61,767 nt of DNA from Lentimicrobiaceae bacterium. GTDB lineage: Bacteria; Bacteroidota; Bacteroidia; Bacteroidales; JALOCA01. Made by a program: the position numbers and the translations under genes. Position 1 is the stretch's first letter, and every line of letters begins with the position of its first letter. Under the pieces are notes generated by a model that made no database searches, was not told the DNA's origin, and saw nothing but the letters and a program-made list of their open reading frames with translations. This document shows, in pieces, positions 8,947-17,570 of this stretch. Location: positions 1 through 61,767 of the forward strand of contig JALOCA010000019.1 in assembly GCA_023227965.1 (NCBI GenBank), read 5' to 3'.

Positions 8947-9960
8947 TTAATTTCTTATTGAAGATTCCCTGACCACCAATTTTGTTTGAAGAACGACAGT
9001 TTCCACAAACGATGGATCTTCCATTTTTTTAAAGAATAGTTCTGCTGCCTTAATGCCGATCTCCCTGGTAGGATGCATGATGGAGGTAAGTTGCGGAGTT
9101 GAAAAGGTCGCATGGAATTCATCGGCAAAACCTGCGACTCCGATCTCTTGCGGGATTTTGAGCCCTCGTCTTTTAAGCTCTTTCATCACAGTAAATATGA
9201 CCATGTCGTTGATTCCAAAGATGGCATCCGGAGGTTCAGGAAGGTTGAGCAGATCATCTGTAATCCGGAGAGCCTCTTCGGAGAGCATGTTGCATGGACG
9301 TAACAGATCGGGATTAAATTTCAATCCCGATTCCTTGAGTCCGGAGAGATATCCCTCTACTCTGTCGCGGGAAATGTTGAGGTGGGCGGGTCCAGATATA
9401 AATGCAATGCGCCTGTATTTTTCCGCGTTAAAATGGCGGATAATCTGCTCAACAGCATCCTTGTTGTCGATCACTACGCATGGAGCCGATTCTGACAGAC
9501 AGACCCGGTCGAAAAAGACCAATGGTATTTCGTCATCAATCAGTTGTAAAAAATGGTCAAAACGATCTGTCTCTTTACTCAAACAGACAATCATCCCATC
9601 TACCCTTGCCTTCAGCAGATTGGAGACAGATTCAATTTCTTTCTCCATGCTTTCATATGATGAAGCCAGCAGGATAAAATAACCTCGACTCTTGGCGTAC
9701 TCTTCAATACCGGAGATGATAGAGGAGTAGAAATGGGTAACCAGATCGGGTACAATCACTCCGATCATATGTGTCTCCTGCTTTAGCAAACCCATCGCGA
9801 GCGGGTTGGGTGTATAATTCCAAACCGCAGCAAGCTCCTGTACCTTCCTGGTAAGTTCAGGACTGATATCCGGATGATTTTTCAGAGCCCTGGAAACAGT
9901 AGAAATGGAGATGTTCAGCTCTGAAGCAAGATCTTTTAGCGATAAATGCCTTTTGGCCAT
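8947..9960 (-). CDS. LacI family transcriptional regulator
   Basis: 337-aa DNA-binding regulator. The N-terminal helix-turn-helix is textbook (SLKDLASELNISISTVSRAL, residues 6-25, with the hinge helix NPLAMGLL near 50), followed by a periplasmic-binding-protein-like sensor domain starting at HMIGVIVPDLVTHFY. The start at ATG 9960 (MAKRHLSL) is chosen because the open frame upstream encodes 40 residues unlike any LacI protein. It is divergent from the fucose permease gene, so the likely role is control of fucose uptake and catabolism. The 216-bp divergent spacer contains a perfect dyad at 10067-10078. Confidence 0.92.
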   Translation of the reverse strand: MAKRHLSLKDLASELNISISTVSRALKNHPDISPELTRKVQELAAVWNYTPNPLAMGLLKQETHMIGVIVPDLVTHFYSSIISGIEEYAKSRGYFILLASSYESMEKEIESVSNLLKARVDGMIVCLSKETDRFDHFLQLIDDEIPLVFFDRVCLSESAPCVVIDNKDAVEQIIRHFNAEKYRRIAFISGPAHLNISRDRVEGYLSGLKESGLKFNPDLLRPCNMLSEEALRITDDLLNLPEPPDAIFGINDMVIFTVMKELKRRGLKIPQEIGVAGFADEFHATFSTPQLTSIMHPTREIGIKAAELFFKKMEDPSFVETVVLQTKLVVRESSIRN

Positions 9961-10066
9961 ACTGGTATAAAATCGATCGGCTGAAATTACAAAACTATTG
10001 ACGTATCTCCGCCAAAATCTGAAAAAAGAGCAAAGAAAACATGTTCCACAACATTTTTTCTTCTCC

Positions 10067-10078
10067 GCAAAGCTTTGC
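10067..10078. promoter_or_regulatory. Candidate LacI-family operator
   Basis: GCAAAGCTTTGC is a perfect 12-bp palindrome in the divergent spacer between the LacI-type regulator and the fucose permease. A central-CpG-like or AGCT-centred dyad of this size in this place is what a LacI-family operator would look like. A second, shorter dyad AACATGTT lies at 10038-10045. Confidence 0.4.
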
Positions 10079-10176
10079 AATAGGAGACATATTTGGCAAA
10101 ACGGATTAGTTTCGTGACTTTTGAGTCTCTTTTGAAGAACTTATGCTTCGAAAAATCAATATTTATTCATTACGAA

Positions 10177-11802
10177 ATGGAAAGAAAGAAAAAAGGCCTA
10201 TTTACCACTGAAGACGGAAGAAACCACACGTTAATTTTCTTCCTGGTTGCGCTTCTTTTTACTTTATGGGCAGTTGGTAACAGCTTGATAGATACCATGG
10301 ACAAGCATTTTCAGGATTACTACCATCTGACAAAGGCCGACTCGGCCAATGTTCAGTTTTCACATTACCTGGGCTATTTTTTCATGGCATTGCCTGCAGG
10401 GTGGTTTATTCATAGACTTGGTTATAAATGGGGGATTATTTTGGGTTTGAGTTTAGCTGCATTGGGCTGTCTGTGGTTTTATCCTGCAACCAAAATTGAC
10501 GGGTTCTGGGCGGTTCTCCTTGGCGTTTGCCTGGTAGCCATGGGTTTCTCATTCCTCGAAACTGTCGCCAATCCATATACCACCGTGTTGGGAGATCCAA
10601 AATATGCGGCATCCCGCATTAACCTGGCGCAGTCTTTCAATGCTATTGGCTGGCCAATCGCCCCGTATATTGGCGGCTTATATTTCTACCATTCCGATGC
10701 TACTCTTTCGGCTCAGCAAAATGCTGAAATTGCACATAAAACAATGTGGATACCCTATGTAGCGCTTGCTGTTATTATTATGGTACTGATTATCGCTTTT
10801 ATTAAAAGTAAGATGCCGGATGTCGTTGAAAAAGAGAATGACCATAATTCCGAAAATCAAACAGCCAAAGTCGATGTATTTGGCCAACAAAGTCGCTTGT
10901 CGACAGTCCTTTTATATGTTTGCGCTATTTTATTCAGTTTTGCTTTAGGTATGATTTTCCGCTTCTTTGCCCAATTATTTTATATGGACAGGGAGACGCT
11001 TGCCAATCCTGATGCTATGTTAGCCTTGAACCATACTTTAGCTATGGTGTTCGATGTTACTACCATTATTGCGGGTGTGGCTTCAATTGTTTTTATAACA
11101 CTCAAAAAGAAACAACTAATTCACAAAAACAGCATTTGGTCGGCGCCACACTTTACTGGGGCAACTATTTCGCAATTTCTTTATGTGGCAGCCCAGGCGG
11201 GCATATTTAGTTTCTTTATCAACTACATGGTCGAAGATGTCCCTGCCATAGGTGAAAGCTTGAAATCAAGCTGGTTAATCGGTGGCGAAAATGGATCAAT
11301 TCTTCGTAACGGGGCTTATTTCCTGACAGAGAAGGGTGCTACCTCCCTCATGTCGTGGATGGCATTCCCATTGTTCCTTTTAGGACGTTTTACCGGTTCG
11401 TTTATATTGAGGGTTACTAAGGCACATAAAATGCTTGGCCTCTATGCGTTTATAAATGTGATATTAATGTTTGTTGTTGTAGCCAAACTGGGTTGGGTGT
11501 CAGTAATTGCGGTTTTCCTTAGCTTTTTCTTTATGTCAATCATGTTCCCCACAATTTTCTCACTTGGTATCTTTGGATTGGGAGAAAGATCAAAAGTGGC
11601 ATCATCGTTCATTGTTATGGCCATTATGGGGGGAGCTGTATTGCCAAAGGTAATGGGGGAGATAGCCGATGCAGATGGGATGTCGGCAGGTTACATTGTC
11701 CCGGCTGCCTGCTTTGTTGTGATTGCGCTGTATGGGTTCTTCTGGACCAAACTCAGTGGTTCAGAAGGATTAAATGGTATAAAGATTGGAACAGGTCATT
11801 GA
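10177..11802 (+). CDS. fucP: L-fucose permease (MFS, FHS family)
   Basis: Inner-membrane sugar:H+ symporter. The protein is 542 aa from ATG 10177 (MERKKKGLFT) with 12 predicted membrane segments. FucP/FHS signatures are clear: WAVGNSLIDTMDKHFQ in the first helix region, SANVQFSHYLGYFFMALPAG in helix 2 and FLETVANPYTTVLGDP in helix 4, plus RINLAQSFNAIGWPIAPYIGG. The frame is open back to a TTG at 10093, but those residues are not FucP-like. It is longer than E. coli FucP (438 aa), with inserted loops near residues 230-265 and 380-410; such long forms are usual in Bacteroidota. It lies next to the mutarotase gene and divergent from its likely regulator. Confidence 0.92.
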   Translation: MERKKKGLFTTEDGRNHTLIFFLVALLFTLWAVGNSLIDTMDKHFQDYYHLTKADSANVQFSHYLGYFFMALPAGWFIHRLGYKWGIILGLSLAALGCLWFYPATKIDGFWAVLLGVCLVAMGFSFLETVANPYTTVLGDPKYAASRINLAQSFNAIGWPIAPYIGGLYFYHSDATLSAQQNAEIAHKTMWIPYVALAVIIMVLIIAFIKSKMPDVVEKENDHNSENQTAKVDVFGQQSRLSTVLLYVCAILFSFALGMIFRFFAQLFYMDRETLANPDAMLALNHTLAMVFDVTTIIAGVASIVFITLKKKQLIHKNSIWSAPHFTGATISQFLYVAAQAGIFSFFINYMVEDVPAIGESLKSSWLIGGENGSILRNGAYFLTEKGATSLMSWMAFPLFLLGRFTGSFILRVTKAHKMLGLYAFINVILMFVVVAKLGWVSVIAVFLSFFFMSIMFPTIFSLGIFGLGERSKVASSFIVMAIMGGAVLPKVMGEIADADGMSAGYIVPAACFVVIALYGFFWTKLSGSEGLNGIKIGTGH

Positions 11803-11965
11803 TTGCGGGCTCATTTTCAATATTCTTGGCTTTGATGATAATAATTGTCATTTAGTTGTACTTAATCTGGTTTACAGCGAAACAAGCATGGATTAAATCC
11901 TCTAATGGAGATACAAATCCATTTGCGAGCTGCATACGGCAAGTAAAAACAATATAAATAAGTAT

Positions 11966-12340
11966 ATGAAATACGCTGGAACTCCCGAACGTCCTGCTTT
12001 CAGGCGTTTTTGTAAGATGCTCTCATTGAAGGAGGAGACTAAATTAATAGAGGATTACAAAAAGATTCATGCACCCGGCGCCGCCTGGCCTGAAATAACA
12101 GCCGGTATGCGGGAGGTTGGAATCGTGGATATGGAGATCTATATCCTGGGTACCAAATTATTTATGATCATGGATACAGTTGCGGATTTCGACCACGACA
12201 AGGCCATGGCGGCCTTGGCAAAGAAGCCCAGGCAAAGCGAATGGGAAGCCTACGTCTCCAGGTTTCAGCAATCCTCAGCCGAAGCAACTGCCGATGAAAA
12301 GTGGCAATTGATGGAGCGGATATACAAACTGGACAAATAA
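11966..12340 (+). CDS. L-rhamnose/L-fucose mutarotase family protein
   Basis: Cytoplasmic RhaM-type mutarotase (DUF718 fold) that would interconvert anomers of L-fucose or L-rhamnose for the isomerase. The 124-aa sequence has the family blocks RRFCKMLSLKEE, YKKIHAPGAAWPEI, VGIVDMEIYILGTKLFMI and SEWEAYVSRFQ; the His in KIHAPG and the Trp/Tyr residues are the usual active-site elements. It follows the fucose permease by 163 bp on the same strand, so fucose is the likely substrate here. Confidence 0.88.
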   Translation: MKYAGTPERPAFRRFCKMLSLKEETKLIEDYKKIHAPGAAWPEITAGMREVGIVDMEIYILGTKLFMIMDTVADFDHDKAMAALAKKPRQSEWEAYVSRFQQSSAEATADEKWQLMERIYKLDK

Positions 12341-12424
12341 AAACCGGTGATCACAGAACTTGAGAAGTCTCTGTTTTAAACTTGCGGATTAACAAAAAGA
12401 TGTTGCGTAACATTTTTTTTAGTA

Positions 12425-12448
12425 CGCAAACCTTTCCGCAAACCTTTG
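12425..12448. repeat. 12-bp tandem repeat
   Basis: CGCAAACCTTTC is followed directly by CGCAAACCTTTG (two units, one difference), preceded by GTTGCGTAAC-T8. The 262-bp spacer 12341-12602 holds no gene. A TATATTTG at 12485-12492 fits the Bacteroidota -7 element, though the -33 motif is poor; it could start the epimerase operon. Confidence 0.45.
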
Positions 12449-12602
12449 CGCTAAATTGTTGATTTTTAAGCCTTGCAGGAATTATATATTTGATCAATAT
12501 TTGCATGAGAGAAAAATGCGGACATGAATGCTATTCATTCATTTACAGCGTTTTTTGACTCTGTTATGATAAATTTATTTTGGAATATTTAAATTAAAAG
12601 GG

Positions 12603-13577
12603 ATGAAAAAGATTGTAGTAGCCGGAGCCGGTGGTTTTATTGGCGGTCACCTGACCAAAAGGTTGAAAGAGATGGGTAATGATGTACGTGCGGTGGATAA
12701 AAAGCCTTTGAACCAGTGGTACCAGGTTCATGCGGATGTCGAAAATCTGGTTCTTGATTTGAATAGCAAAGAAAACTGCTACACGGCATTGAATGGATAC
12801 AATGAAGTCTTCAATCTCGCCGCTGATATGGGCGGCATGGGTTTCATCGAGACTCATAAGGCAGAATGCATGCTGAGCGTACTGATCAATACGCACTTGC
12901 TGATGGCTGCAAAGGATTTGGGAATTGACAGGTTCTTTTATGCCTCCTCGGCTTGTGTTTACAATGGTGAAAAGCAACAGGATGTCAACAATCCGGGTTT
13001 GAAAGAGTCGGATGCTTATCCCGCCCAGTCGGAAGATGGTTATGGATGGGAAAAATTGTTTTCTGAAAGGATGTGCCGTCATTTCAGGGAAGATTATGGA
13101 ATTAATACCCGGGTTGCCCGTTTTCACAATGTTTACGGACCTCATGGGACCTGGGACGGAGGACGCGAAAAGGCGCCGGCTGCCATGTGCCGCAAAGTGC
13201 TTGAAGCAGAATTGTACGGGAAAGATGAGATCAATATATGGGGTGATGGTGAACAGACCAGAAGTTTCATTGACATTACCGAGTGTGTAGAGGGGATTCT
13301 TAAAATCATGTACAGCGACATCATCGAGCCGATCAATCTGGGAAGCAGCGAAATGGTTTCAATCAATCAGTTGGTGGATATCGTTGAGAAAATTGGCCAC
13401 ATCAAACTGAAAAGAACCTATGATTTGGATGCTCCAAAAGGTGTACGCGGACGCAACAGTGACAATACCCTCATCCTTGAACTTTTGGGATGGGAACCAA
13501 CACTGCCATTGGCTGTCGGCATGAAGGAGACCTACGACTGGATCAAAACCCAAATGATAAGCGGCGGAAAAAAATAG
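12603..13577 (+). CDS. GDP-mannose 3,5-epimerase-like NAD-dependent epimerase
   Basis: Extended short-chain dehydrogenase acting on a nucleotide sugar. The Rossmann motif GAGGFIGG lies at residues 8-15. Features typical of plant-type GDP-mannose 3,5-epimerase are unusually well kept: NLAADMGGMGFIE, SSACVYNGE, a catalytic Y-x3-K as DGYGWEKLFSERM, RFHNVYGPHGTWDGGREKAP and WGDGEQTRSF. In plants this enzyme turns GDP-D-mannose into GDP-L-galactose or GDP-L-gulose. The length of 324 aa is slightly short of the plant enzyme (about 377). It is the first gene of a three-gene operon (15 bp, then 7 bp spacing) with a nucleotidyltransferase-kinase fusion and mannose-1-phosphate guanylyltransferase, consistent with a GDP-sugar substrate. 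Confidence 0.85.
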   Translation: MKKIVVAGAGGFIGGHLTKRLKEMGNDVRAVDKKPLNQWYQVHADVENLVLDLNSKENCYTALNGYNEVFNLAADMGGMGFIETHKAECMLSVLINTHLLMAAKDLGIDRFFYASSACVYNGEKQQDVNNPGLKESDAYPAQSEDGYGWEKLFSERMCRHFREDYGINTRVARFHNVYGPHGTWDGGREKAPAAMCRKVLEAELYGKDEINIWGDGEQTRSFIDITECVEGILKIMYSDIIEPINLGSSEMVSINQLVDIVEKIGHIKLKRTYDLDAPKGVRGRNSDNTLILELLGWEPTLPLAVGMKETYDWIKTQMISGGKK

Positions 13578-13592
13578 TGGCAAATTGAACCT

Positions 13593-14729
13593 ATGACAGA
13601 TAAAAAAGTATTGGTCAGTGGCTGCTACGATCTGCTTCATGCGGGACACATTGCCTTTTTTAAGACTGCGGCGCAGTACGGGAAGCTCTATGTGAGTCTT
13701 GGACAGGACGAAAATCTTTTGCGGCTAAAGGGGAAAAAGCCCTATTTCTCGCAGGAAGAAAGAGCCTATATGGTTGGTGCAGTAAAATATGTTTCAGAAG
13801 CCTTTGTTGCCTCAGGCGAGGGTATGCTCGATTTCGAAGAGGACATGAAGCGTATAAAGCCTGACTATTTTGTAGTGAATTCGGATGGTTACACTGATGG
13901 TAAAAAGCGTCTTTGTGAAGAGAACAATGTCGAACTGATCGTTCTGGAGCGTATTCCGGAGGAGGGACTGCCTGCCAGATCCAGTTCGCAATCCAAAAAA
14001 GAGTTGAAATTTCCTTACCGGCTCTGCCTGGCAGGGGGATGGATGGATCAACCCTGGGTTTCGAAGGTTCACAGCGGACCCTGTGTGGTCGTTCAGATCT
14101 GGCCGGATATCGATTTCAATGATCGTTCGGGAATGGCCACCAGTTCGCGTAAAATTGCACGCGAATTGTGGGGGGACAAGGTCCCGGAAGGAGACCAGGT
14201 ACGCAATGCCAAATTGCTTTTCGGAGCCGAAAACCCTCCCGGATCAGAGTATATTTCAGGTTCCCAGGATCAATTGGGGATTCTTTTGCCCGGCGCGAAC
14301 CGATTGGATTATGATGGAAAATTCTGGCCAAACAACATAGAATCGACTGTCGATCCAGATACTTGCGAATGGTTGTCCAAAGTTTTGCACCTCATTCCGC
14401 TTGCCCCAAGGCCTGAAGGATATGATCCGTTACTTGAAAAGCACCTATCGATTGAAAACGTTGGTGAATTGGCCGATTCGTGCCAATTGTGTTGGGAAGG
14501 CATCGTGGAAAAGGATGTTAAAAAGCTGGGAGAAGGGATGAAAGGAACCTTCCTGTCCTGGAAAAAAATGTTGCCATACACTGTTCCCGATTGGGTTTGG
14601 GAAGAGATGAATACCAAATGGTTTTCCAATTATCCGGGGGCAATTACCTCAGGAAGTGGAGGTGGATATGTCATTGTGGCTTCTGAGGAGGAGATTCCGG
14701 GAGCATTGAAAATCAAGGTAAAATATTAA
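13593..14729 (+). CDS. Fused cytidylyltransferase-like / GHMP kinase-like protein
   Basis: Two domains in 378 aa. Residues 1-135 are a TagD/RfaE2-type nucleotidyltransferase, with the nucleotide-binding motif as HAGH (CYDLLHAGHIAFFKTA) and an ISSTxI-like end ARSSSQ. Residues 140-378 form a GHMP-kinase-like domain: motif 1 PYRLCLAGGWMDQPW, motif 2 GMATSSRKIA, the GSQDQLG segment and motif 3 ITSGSGGGYVIVAS. The LAGGWxD form of motif 1 is typical of sugar kinases such as those in fucokinase/GDP-fucose pyrophosphorylase and heptose-1-kinases. A protein that both phosphorylates a sugar at C1 and transfers a nucleotide is therefore plausible. The order (transferase first, GHMP second) is unlike HldE and FKP. 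Substrate unknown; neighbours point to a mannose-, galactose- or fucose-like sugar. Confidence 0.8.
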   Translation: MTDKKVLVSGCYDLLHAGHIAFFKTAAQYGKLYVSLGQDENLLRLKGKKPYFSQEERAYMVGAVKYVSEAFVASGEGMLDFEEDMKRIKPDYFVVNSDGYTDGKKRLCEENNVELIVLERIPEEGLPARSSSQSKKELKFPYRLCLAGGWMDQPWVSKVHSGPCVVVQIWPDIDFNDRSGMATSSRKIARELWGDKVPEGDQVRNAKLLFGAENPPGSEYISGSQDQLGILLPGANRLDYDGKFWPNNIESTVDPDTCEWLSKVLHLIPLAPRPEGYDPLLEKHLSIENVGELADSCQLCWEGIVEKDVKKLGEGMKGTFLSWKKMLPYTVPDWVWEEMNTKWFSNYPGAITSGSGGGYVIVASEEEIPGALKIKVKY

Positions 14730-14736
14730 TTAGATA

Positions 14737-15816
14737 ATGAACCGCAACTATTGTCTGATCATGGCAGGAGGGTCAGGGACCCGCTTTTGGCCGCGTAGCA
14801 GGGTAAGCAAACCCAAGCAGTATCTCAATATTTTTGGAGAAGAGTCACTGATTCAGGAGACTGTAAAGCGGTTTTCGAAATTTTTGCCGGAAGAGCGTAT
14901 TTATATTATCTCGGCCAAATCCCAACAGGATGTCCTGGAGGAACAAATTACCAATCTTCCGCATAGAAACCTGATTTATGAACCGGTCGGCAAAAATACC
15001 TTGCCTGCCATAGGTTTGGCAGCCCTGATCATTGCTGAAAAAGATCCTGAAGGAATACTGATTGTTTCTCCTTCCGACCATCTCATCGATAATGAGAAGC
15101 TCTTCAAAGATACCATTGAATCGGCTGCTCTGGTAGCAGAGAAAACGAATGGAATCGTGACAATAGGGATTACCCCGAAATACCCGGCTACCGGATATGG
15201 ATATGTTCAAACTTCAGAAGAGGTAAAACTTGGGCAGCTGATTAAATCCTATTCTGTCAGGCAGTTTGTTGAGAAGCCTAACGTTGAAGTTGCTACAGGG
15301 TATCTTCAACAGGGGGGATTTTTCTGGAACAGCGGAATTTTTATTTTCAAAGTCTCCGTTTTTCTGGATTCGGTGAAAAAATATGCGCCTGAGCTTTATG
15401 CATCCCTTGAAGAAATCAGAACTTATATTGGTACTGAACAGTTCGAAACTGCACTGGACAAAATTTACAGAGAGGTTACTTCGATTTCTATTGACTATGG
15501 CATTCTGGAGAAGGCACAAAATGTTTTTTTGGTACAGGGCGACTTTGTCTGGAACGATTTGGGCAGTTGGGAAGAGGTCTATAAATATAGCCCAAAGGAC
15601 GAAAATCTGAATGCCCTGAGCGGGAAGGTGATCGTTCGGGAGACAAAGAATTCATTTGTCCATGCACAGGATAGTTTAGTTGCTGTAGTCGGGCTGGAAG
15701 ATGTGATTGTCGTTCAGGAGGGGAATACCATTCTGGTCTGCAAGCGCGATCAGGCTGAAAATATCAAACAGGTGGTCAGTGAAATTGACGGAAGGAAACT
15801 CTATCAATACCTCTAA
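14737..15816 (+). CDS. manC: Mannose-1-phosphate guanylyltransferase
   Basis: Makes GDP-mannose from mannose 1-phosphate and GTP in the cytoplasm. The 359-aa protein has the pyrophosphorylase signature MAGGSGTRFWPRSR at residues 9-22 followed by PKQYLNIFG, the substrate motif FVEKPN, and the metal loop VSPSDHLI. FFWNSGIFIF and GDFVWNDLGSW are also family hallmarks. It lacks the long cupin isomerase domain of bifunctional enzymes, as is usual in Bacteroidota. It is the last gene of the operon with the GDP-mannose epimerase-like gene and would supply its substrate. Confidence 0.94.
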   Translation: MNRNYCLIMAGGSGTRFWPRSRVSKPKQYLNIFGEESLIQETVKRFSKFLPEERIYIISAKSQQDVLEEQITNLPHRNLIYEPVGKNTLPAIGLAALIIAEKDPEGILIVSPSDHLIDNEKLFKDTIESAALVAEKTNGIVTIGITPKYPATGYGYVQTSEEVKLGQLIKSYSVRQFVEKPNVEVATGYLQQGGFFWNSGIFIFKVSVFLDSVKKYAPELYASLEEIRTYIGTEQFETALDKIYREVTSISIDYGILEKAQNVFLVQGDFVWNDLGSWEEVYKYSPKDENLNALSGKVIVRETKNSFVHAQDSLVAVVGLEDVIVVQEGNTILVCKRDQAENIKQVVSEIDGRKLYQYL

Positions 15817-15829
15817 AAAAAACTTCAAG

Positions 15830-15944
15830 AACTTTAGAAAAGTTGCAACAATTATAAAATAGAAGGAAAATAGTATGTAACTTTTCTAAAGTTGGAAAGC
15901 TATAAAATAGAAGGAAAATAGTATGTAACTTTTCTAAAGTTGGA
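15830..15944. repeat. Repeated hairpin unit downstream of manC
   Basis: A 44-bp unit starting TATAAAATAGAAGG occurs twice, at 15853-15896 and 15901-15944 (period 48 bp). Each copy ends in AACTTTTCTAAAGTT, a 6-bp stem with a TCT loop. The inverse form AACTTTAGAAAAGTT stands just before, at 15830-15844, so three mini-hairpins occur between manC and the fucosidase. They may act as terminators or as a 5' leader structure of the GH29 gene. Confidence 0.8.
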
Positions 15945-15984
15945 GAACGGGAACTATTGGATTAACTAATAAAAAGCGGAAAAG

Positions 15985-17496
15985 ATGAAAAGAAAAATTG
16001 ATTCACTAACAAGTATGGCGATGCTGATCATCGTGCTCAGCATGATGACAACAGTTCCTGTGCTGGCACAGAATTTTACGTCAGCTCCGGAATCTTTCAA
16101 GCAGTACACCTATCCGGAGTGGTTCCGTGATGCCAAATTTGGTATCTGGGCGCACTGGGGTCCGCAGGCAGTTCCCCGACAGGGAGACTGGTATGCAAAG
16201 CAGTTGTATCAGGAGGGTAGCGGCGATTACAAATACCATGTAGCGCATTACGGTCACCCGTCCAAATTTGGTTACAAAGACATCATTCCTTTGTGGAAAG
16301 CAGAGAGGTGGGATCCTGAGCAATTGATGGCATTGTACAAAAAAGTAGGAGCCAAATATTTTGTCAGCATGGCCACCCATCATGATAATTTCTTTTTGTG
16401 GAACTCCAAAATTCACAAATGGAATGCGGTGAATATGGGGCCTAAAAAAGACGTGGTTGGCTTGTGGCAAAAGGCAGCCAAAAAGGAGGGGTTGCGTTTT
16501 GGGGTATCCGAACACCTGGGAGCAAGTTATACCTGGTTCCAGTCGAGCAGGGGCGCCGACAAAACCAGTCCGATGGCAGGCGTTCCTTACGATGGAACCA
16601 ATCCGGAATTCGAAGATCTGTATCATCCTAAAACCGCGGCTGACGACAAAGAGTGGTTGACCACCAATCTGGATAACCAGAAAAACTGGCTTGCCTGCAT
16701 CACCGAGTTGATAGACATGTACAAACCAGACCTGCTCTATTCAGACAGTGAACTTCCTTTCGGAGAAGTTGGCAGGAACATGCTGGCGCATTATTACAAC
16801 CAGGATATCTCCAAAAACAACGGCAAACTTGAGGCTGTTTACACCTGCAAGCTGCGTGCCTCAGAAGGAAGATGGGTACAGGATCTTGAGCGGGGAGCCA
16901 TGGATTCCATCAGTCCTTATCCCTGGCAAACCGATACATCCATTGGCGACTGGTACTACCGCACCGGACAAAAATACATGACAGGAACGCAGGTCATCCA
17001 GATGCTGATCGACATTGTGAGCAAAAATGGCAACCTGTTGCTCAATGTGGTACAAACTCCGGAAGGAGATCTCGAACCCGATGTTCTGGCTATTTTGGAT
17101 GTGATCGCTAAATGGACTCCGGCAAATGGTGAAGGCATCTACGGCACACGTCCCTGGAAAATTTATGGCGAGGGACCGACAACAAAGAAAAGTCAGGAAA
17201 AGGGGAGATTTGGTGGGGTGAAAGATGTGCGTCCCTATGACTCTTCAGACATTCGGTTTACCCAAAAAGGGGAAACGCTTTATGCATTTTGCATGAAAAT
17301 CCCTGTGGCGGATGTGAAAATTGTCTCTCTGGGAAATAACTCGAAATTGTCTGATAAAAAGATCAAATCTGTTTCCCTTCTTGGGAGTAAGGAAAAGTTG
17401 AGCTGGAAACAGGAAGCTGATGCCTTGGTGATTAACAGACCGGCCAAACTGCCCGAATGGGAAGTGGCAACGTTTAAGGTTGAGTTTAAGAAATAA
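15985..17496 (+). CDS. Secreted alpha-L-fucosidase, GH29
   Basis: Retaining exo-fucosidase of 503 aa exported by a Sec signal peptide (hydrophobic stretch MAMLIIVLSMMTTVPVLAQ, cleaved after about residue 29). GH29 blocks are clear: WFRDAKFGIWAHWGPQAVP, ATHHDNFFLWNS (the His-His-Asp substrate loop) and the likely nucleophile Asp254 in LLYSDSELPF. SKNGNLLLNVVQTPEG closes the barrel, and a C-terminal beta-sandwich follows from about residue 400. It would release L-fucose in the periplasm for the permease encoded upstream. No lipobox is present. Confidence 0.95.
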   Translation: MKRKIDSLTSMAMLIIVLSMMTTVPVLAQNFTSAPESFKQYTYPEWFRDAKFGIWAHWGPQAVPRQGDWYAKQLYQEGSGDYKYHVAHYGHPSKFGYKDIIPLWKAERWDPEQLMALYKKVGAKYFVSMATHHDNFFLWNSKIHKWNAVNMGPKKDVVGLWQKAAKKEGLRFGVSEHLGASYTWFQSSRGADKTSPMAGVPYDGTNPEFEDLYHPKTAADDKEWLTTNLDNQKNWLACITELIDMYKPDLLYSDSELPFGEVGRNMLAHYYNQDISKNNGKLEAVYTCKLRASEGRWVQDLERGAMDSISPYPWQTDTSIGDWYYRTGQKYMTGTQVIQMLIDIVSKNGNLLLNVVQTPEGDLEPDVLAILDVIAKWTPANGEGIYGTRPWKIYGEGPTTKKSQEKGRFGGVKDVRPYDSSDIRFTQKGETLYAFCMKIPVADVKIVSLGNNSKLSDKKIKSVSLLGSKEKLSWKQEADALVINRPAKLPEWEVATFKVEFKK

Positions 17497-17570
17497 AACA
17501 GGGGAATTCATTCATTTTTGCACTTGGATTCTGTTTCAATGGCTATGCTACTGACGTAAATATCTTTAGT

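Noticed and set aside
9961..10080. 40-residue N-terminal extension of the LacI regulator
   Set aside because: Cys-rich and unlike any LacI protein; the family start MAKRHLSLKDLA is at 9960.
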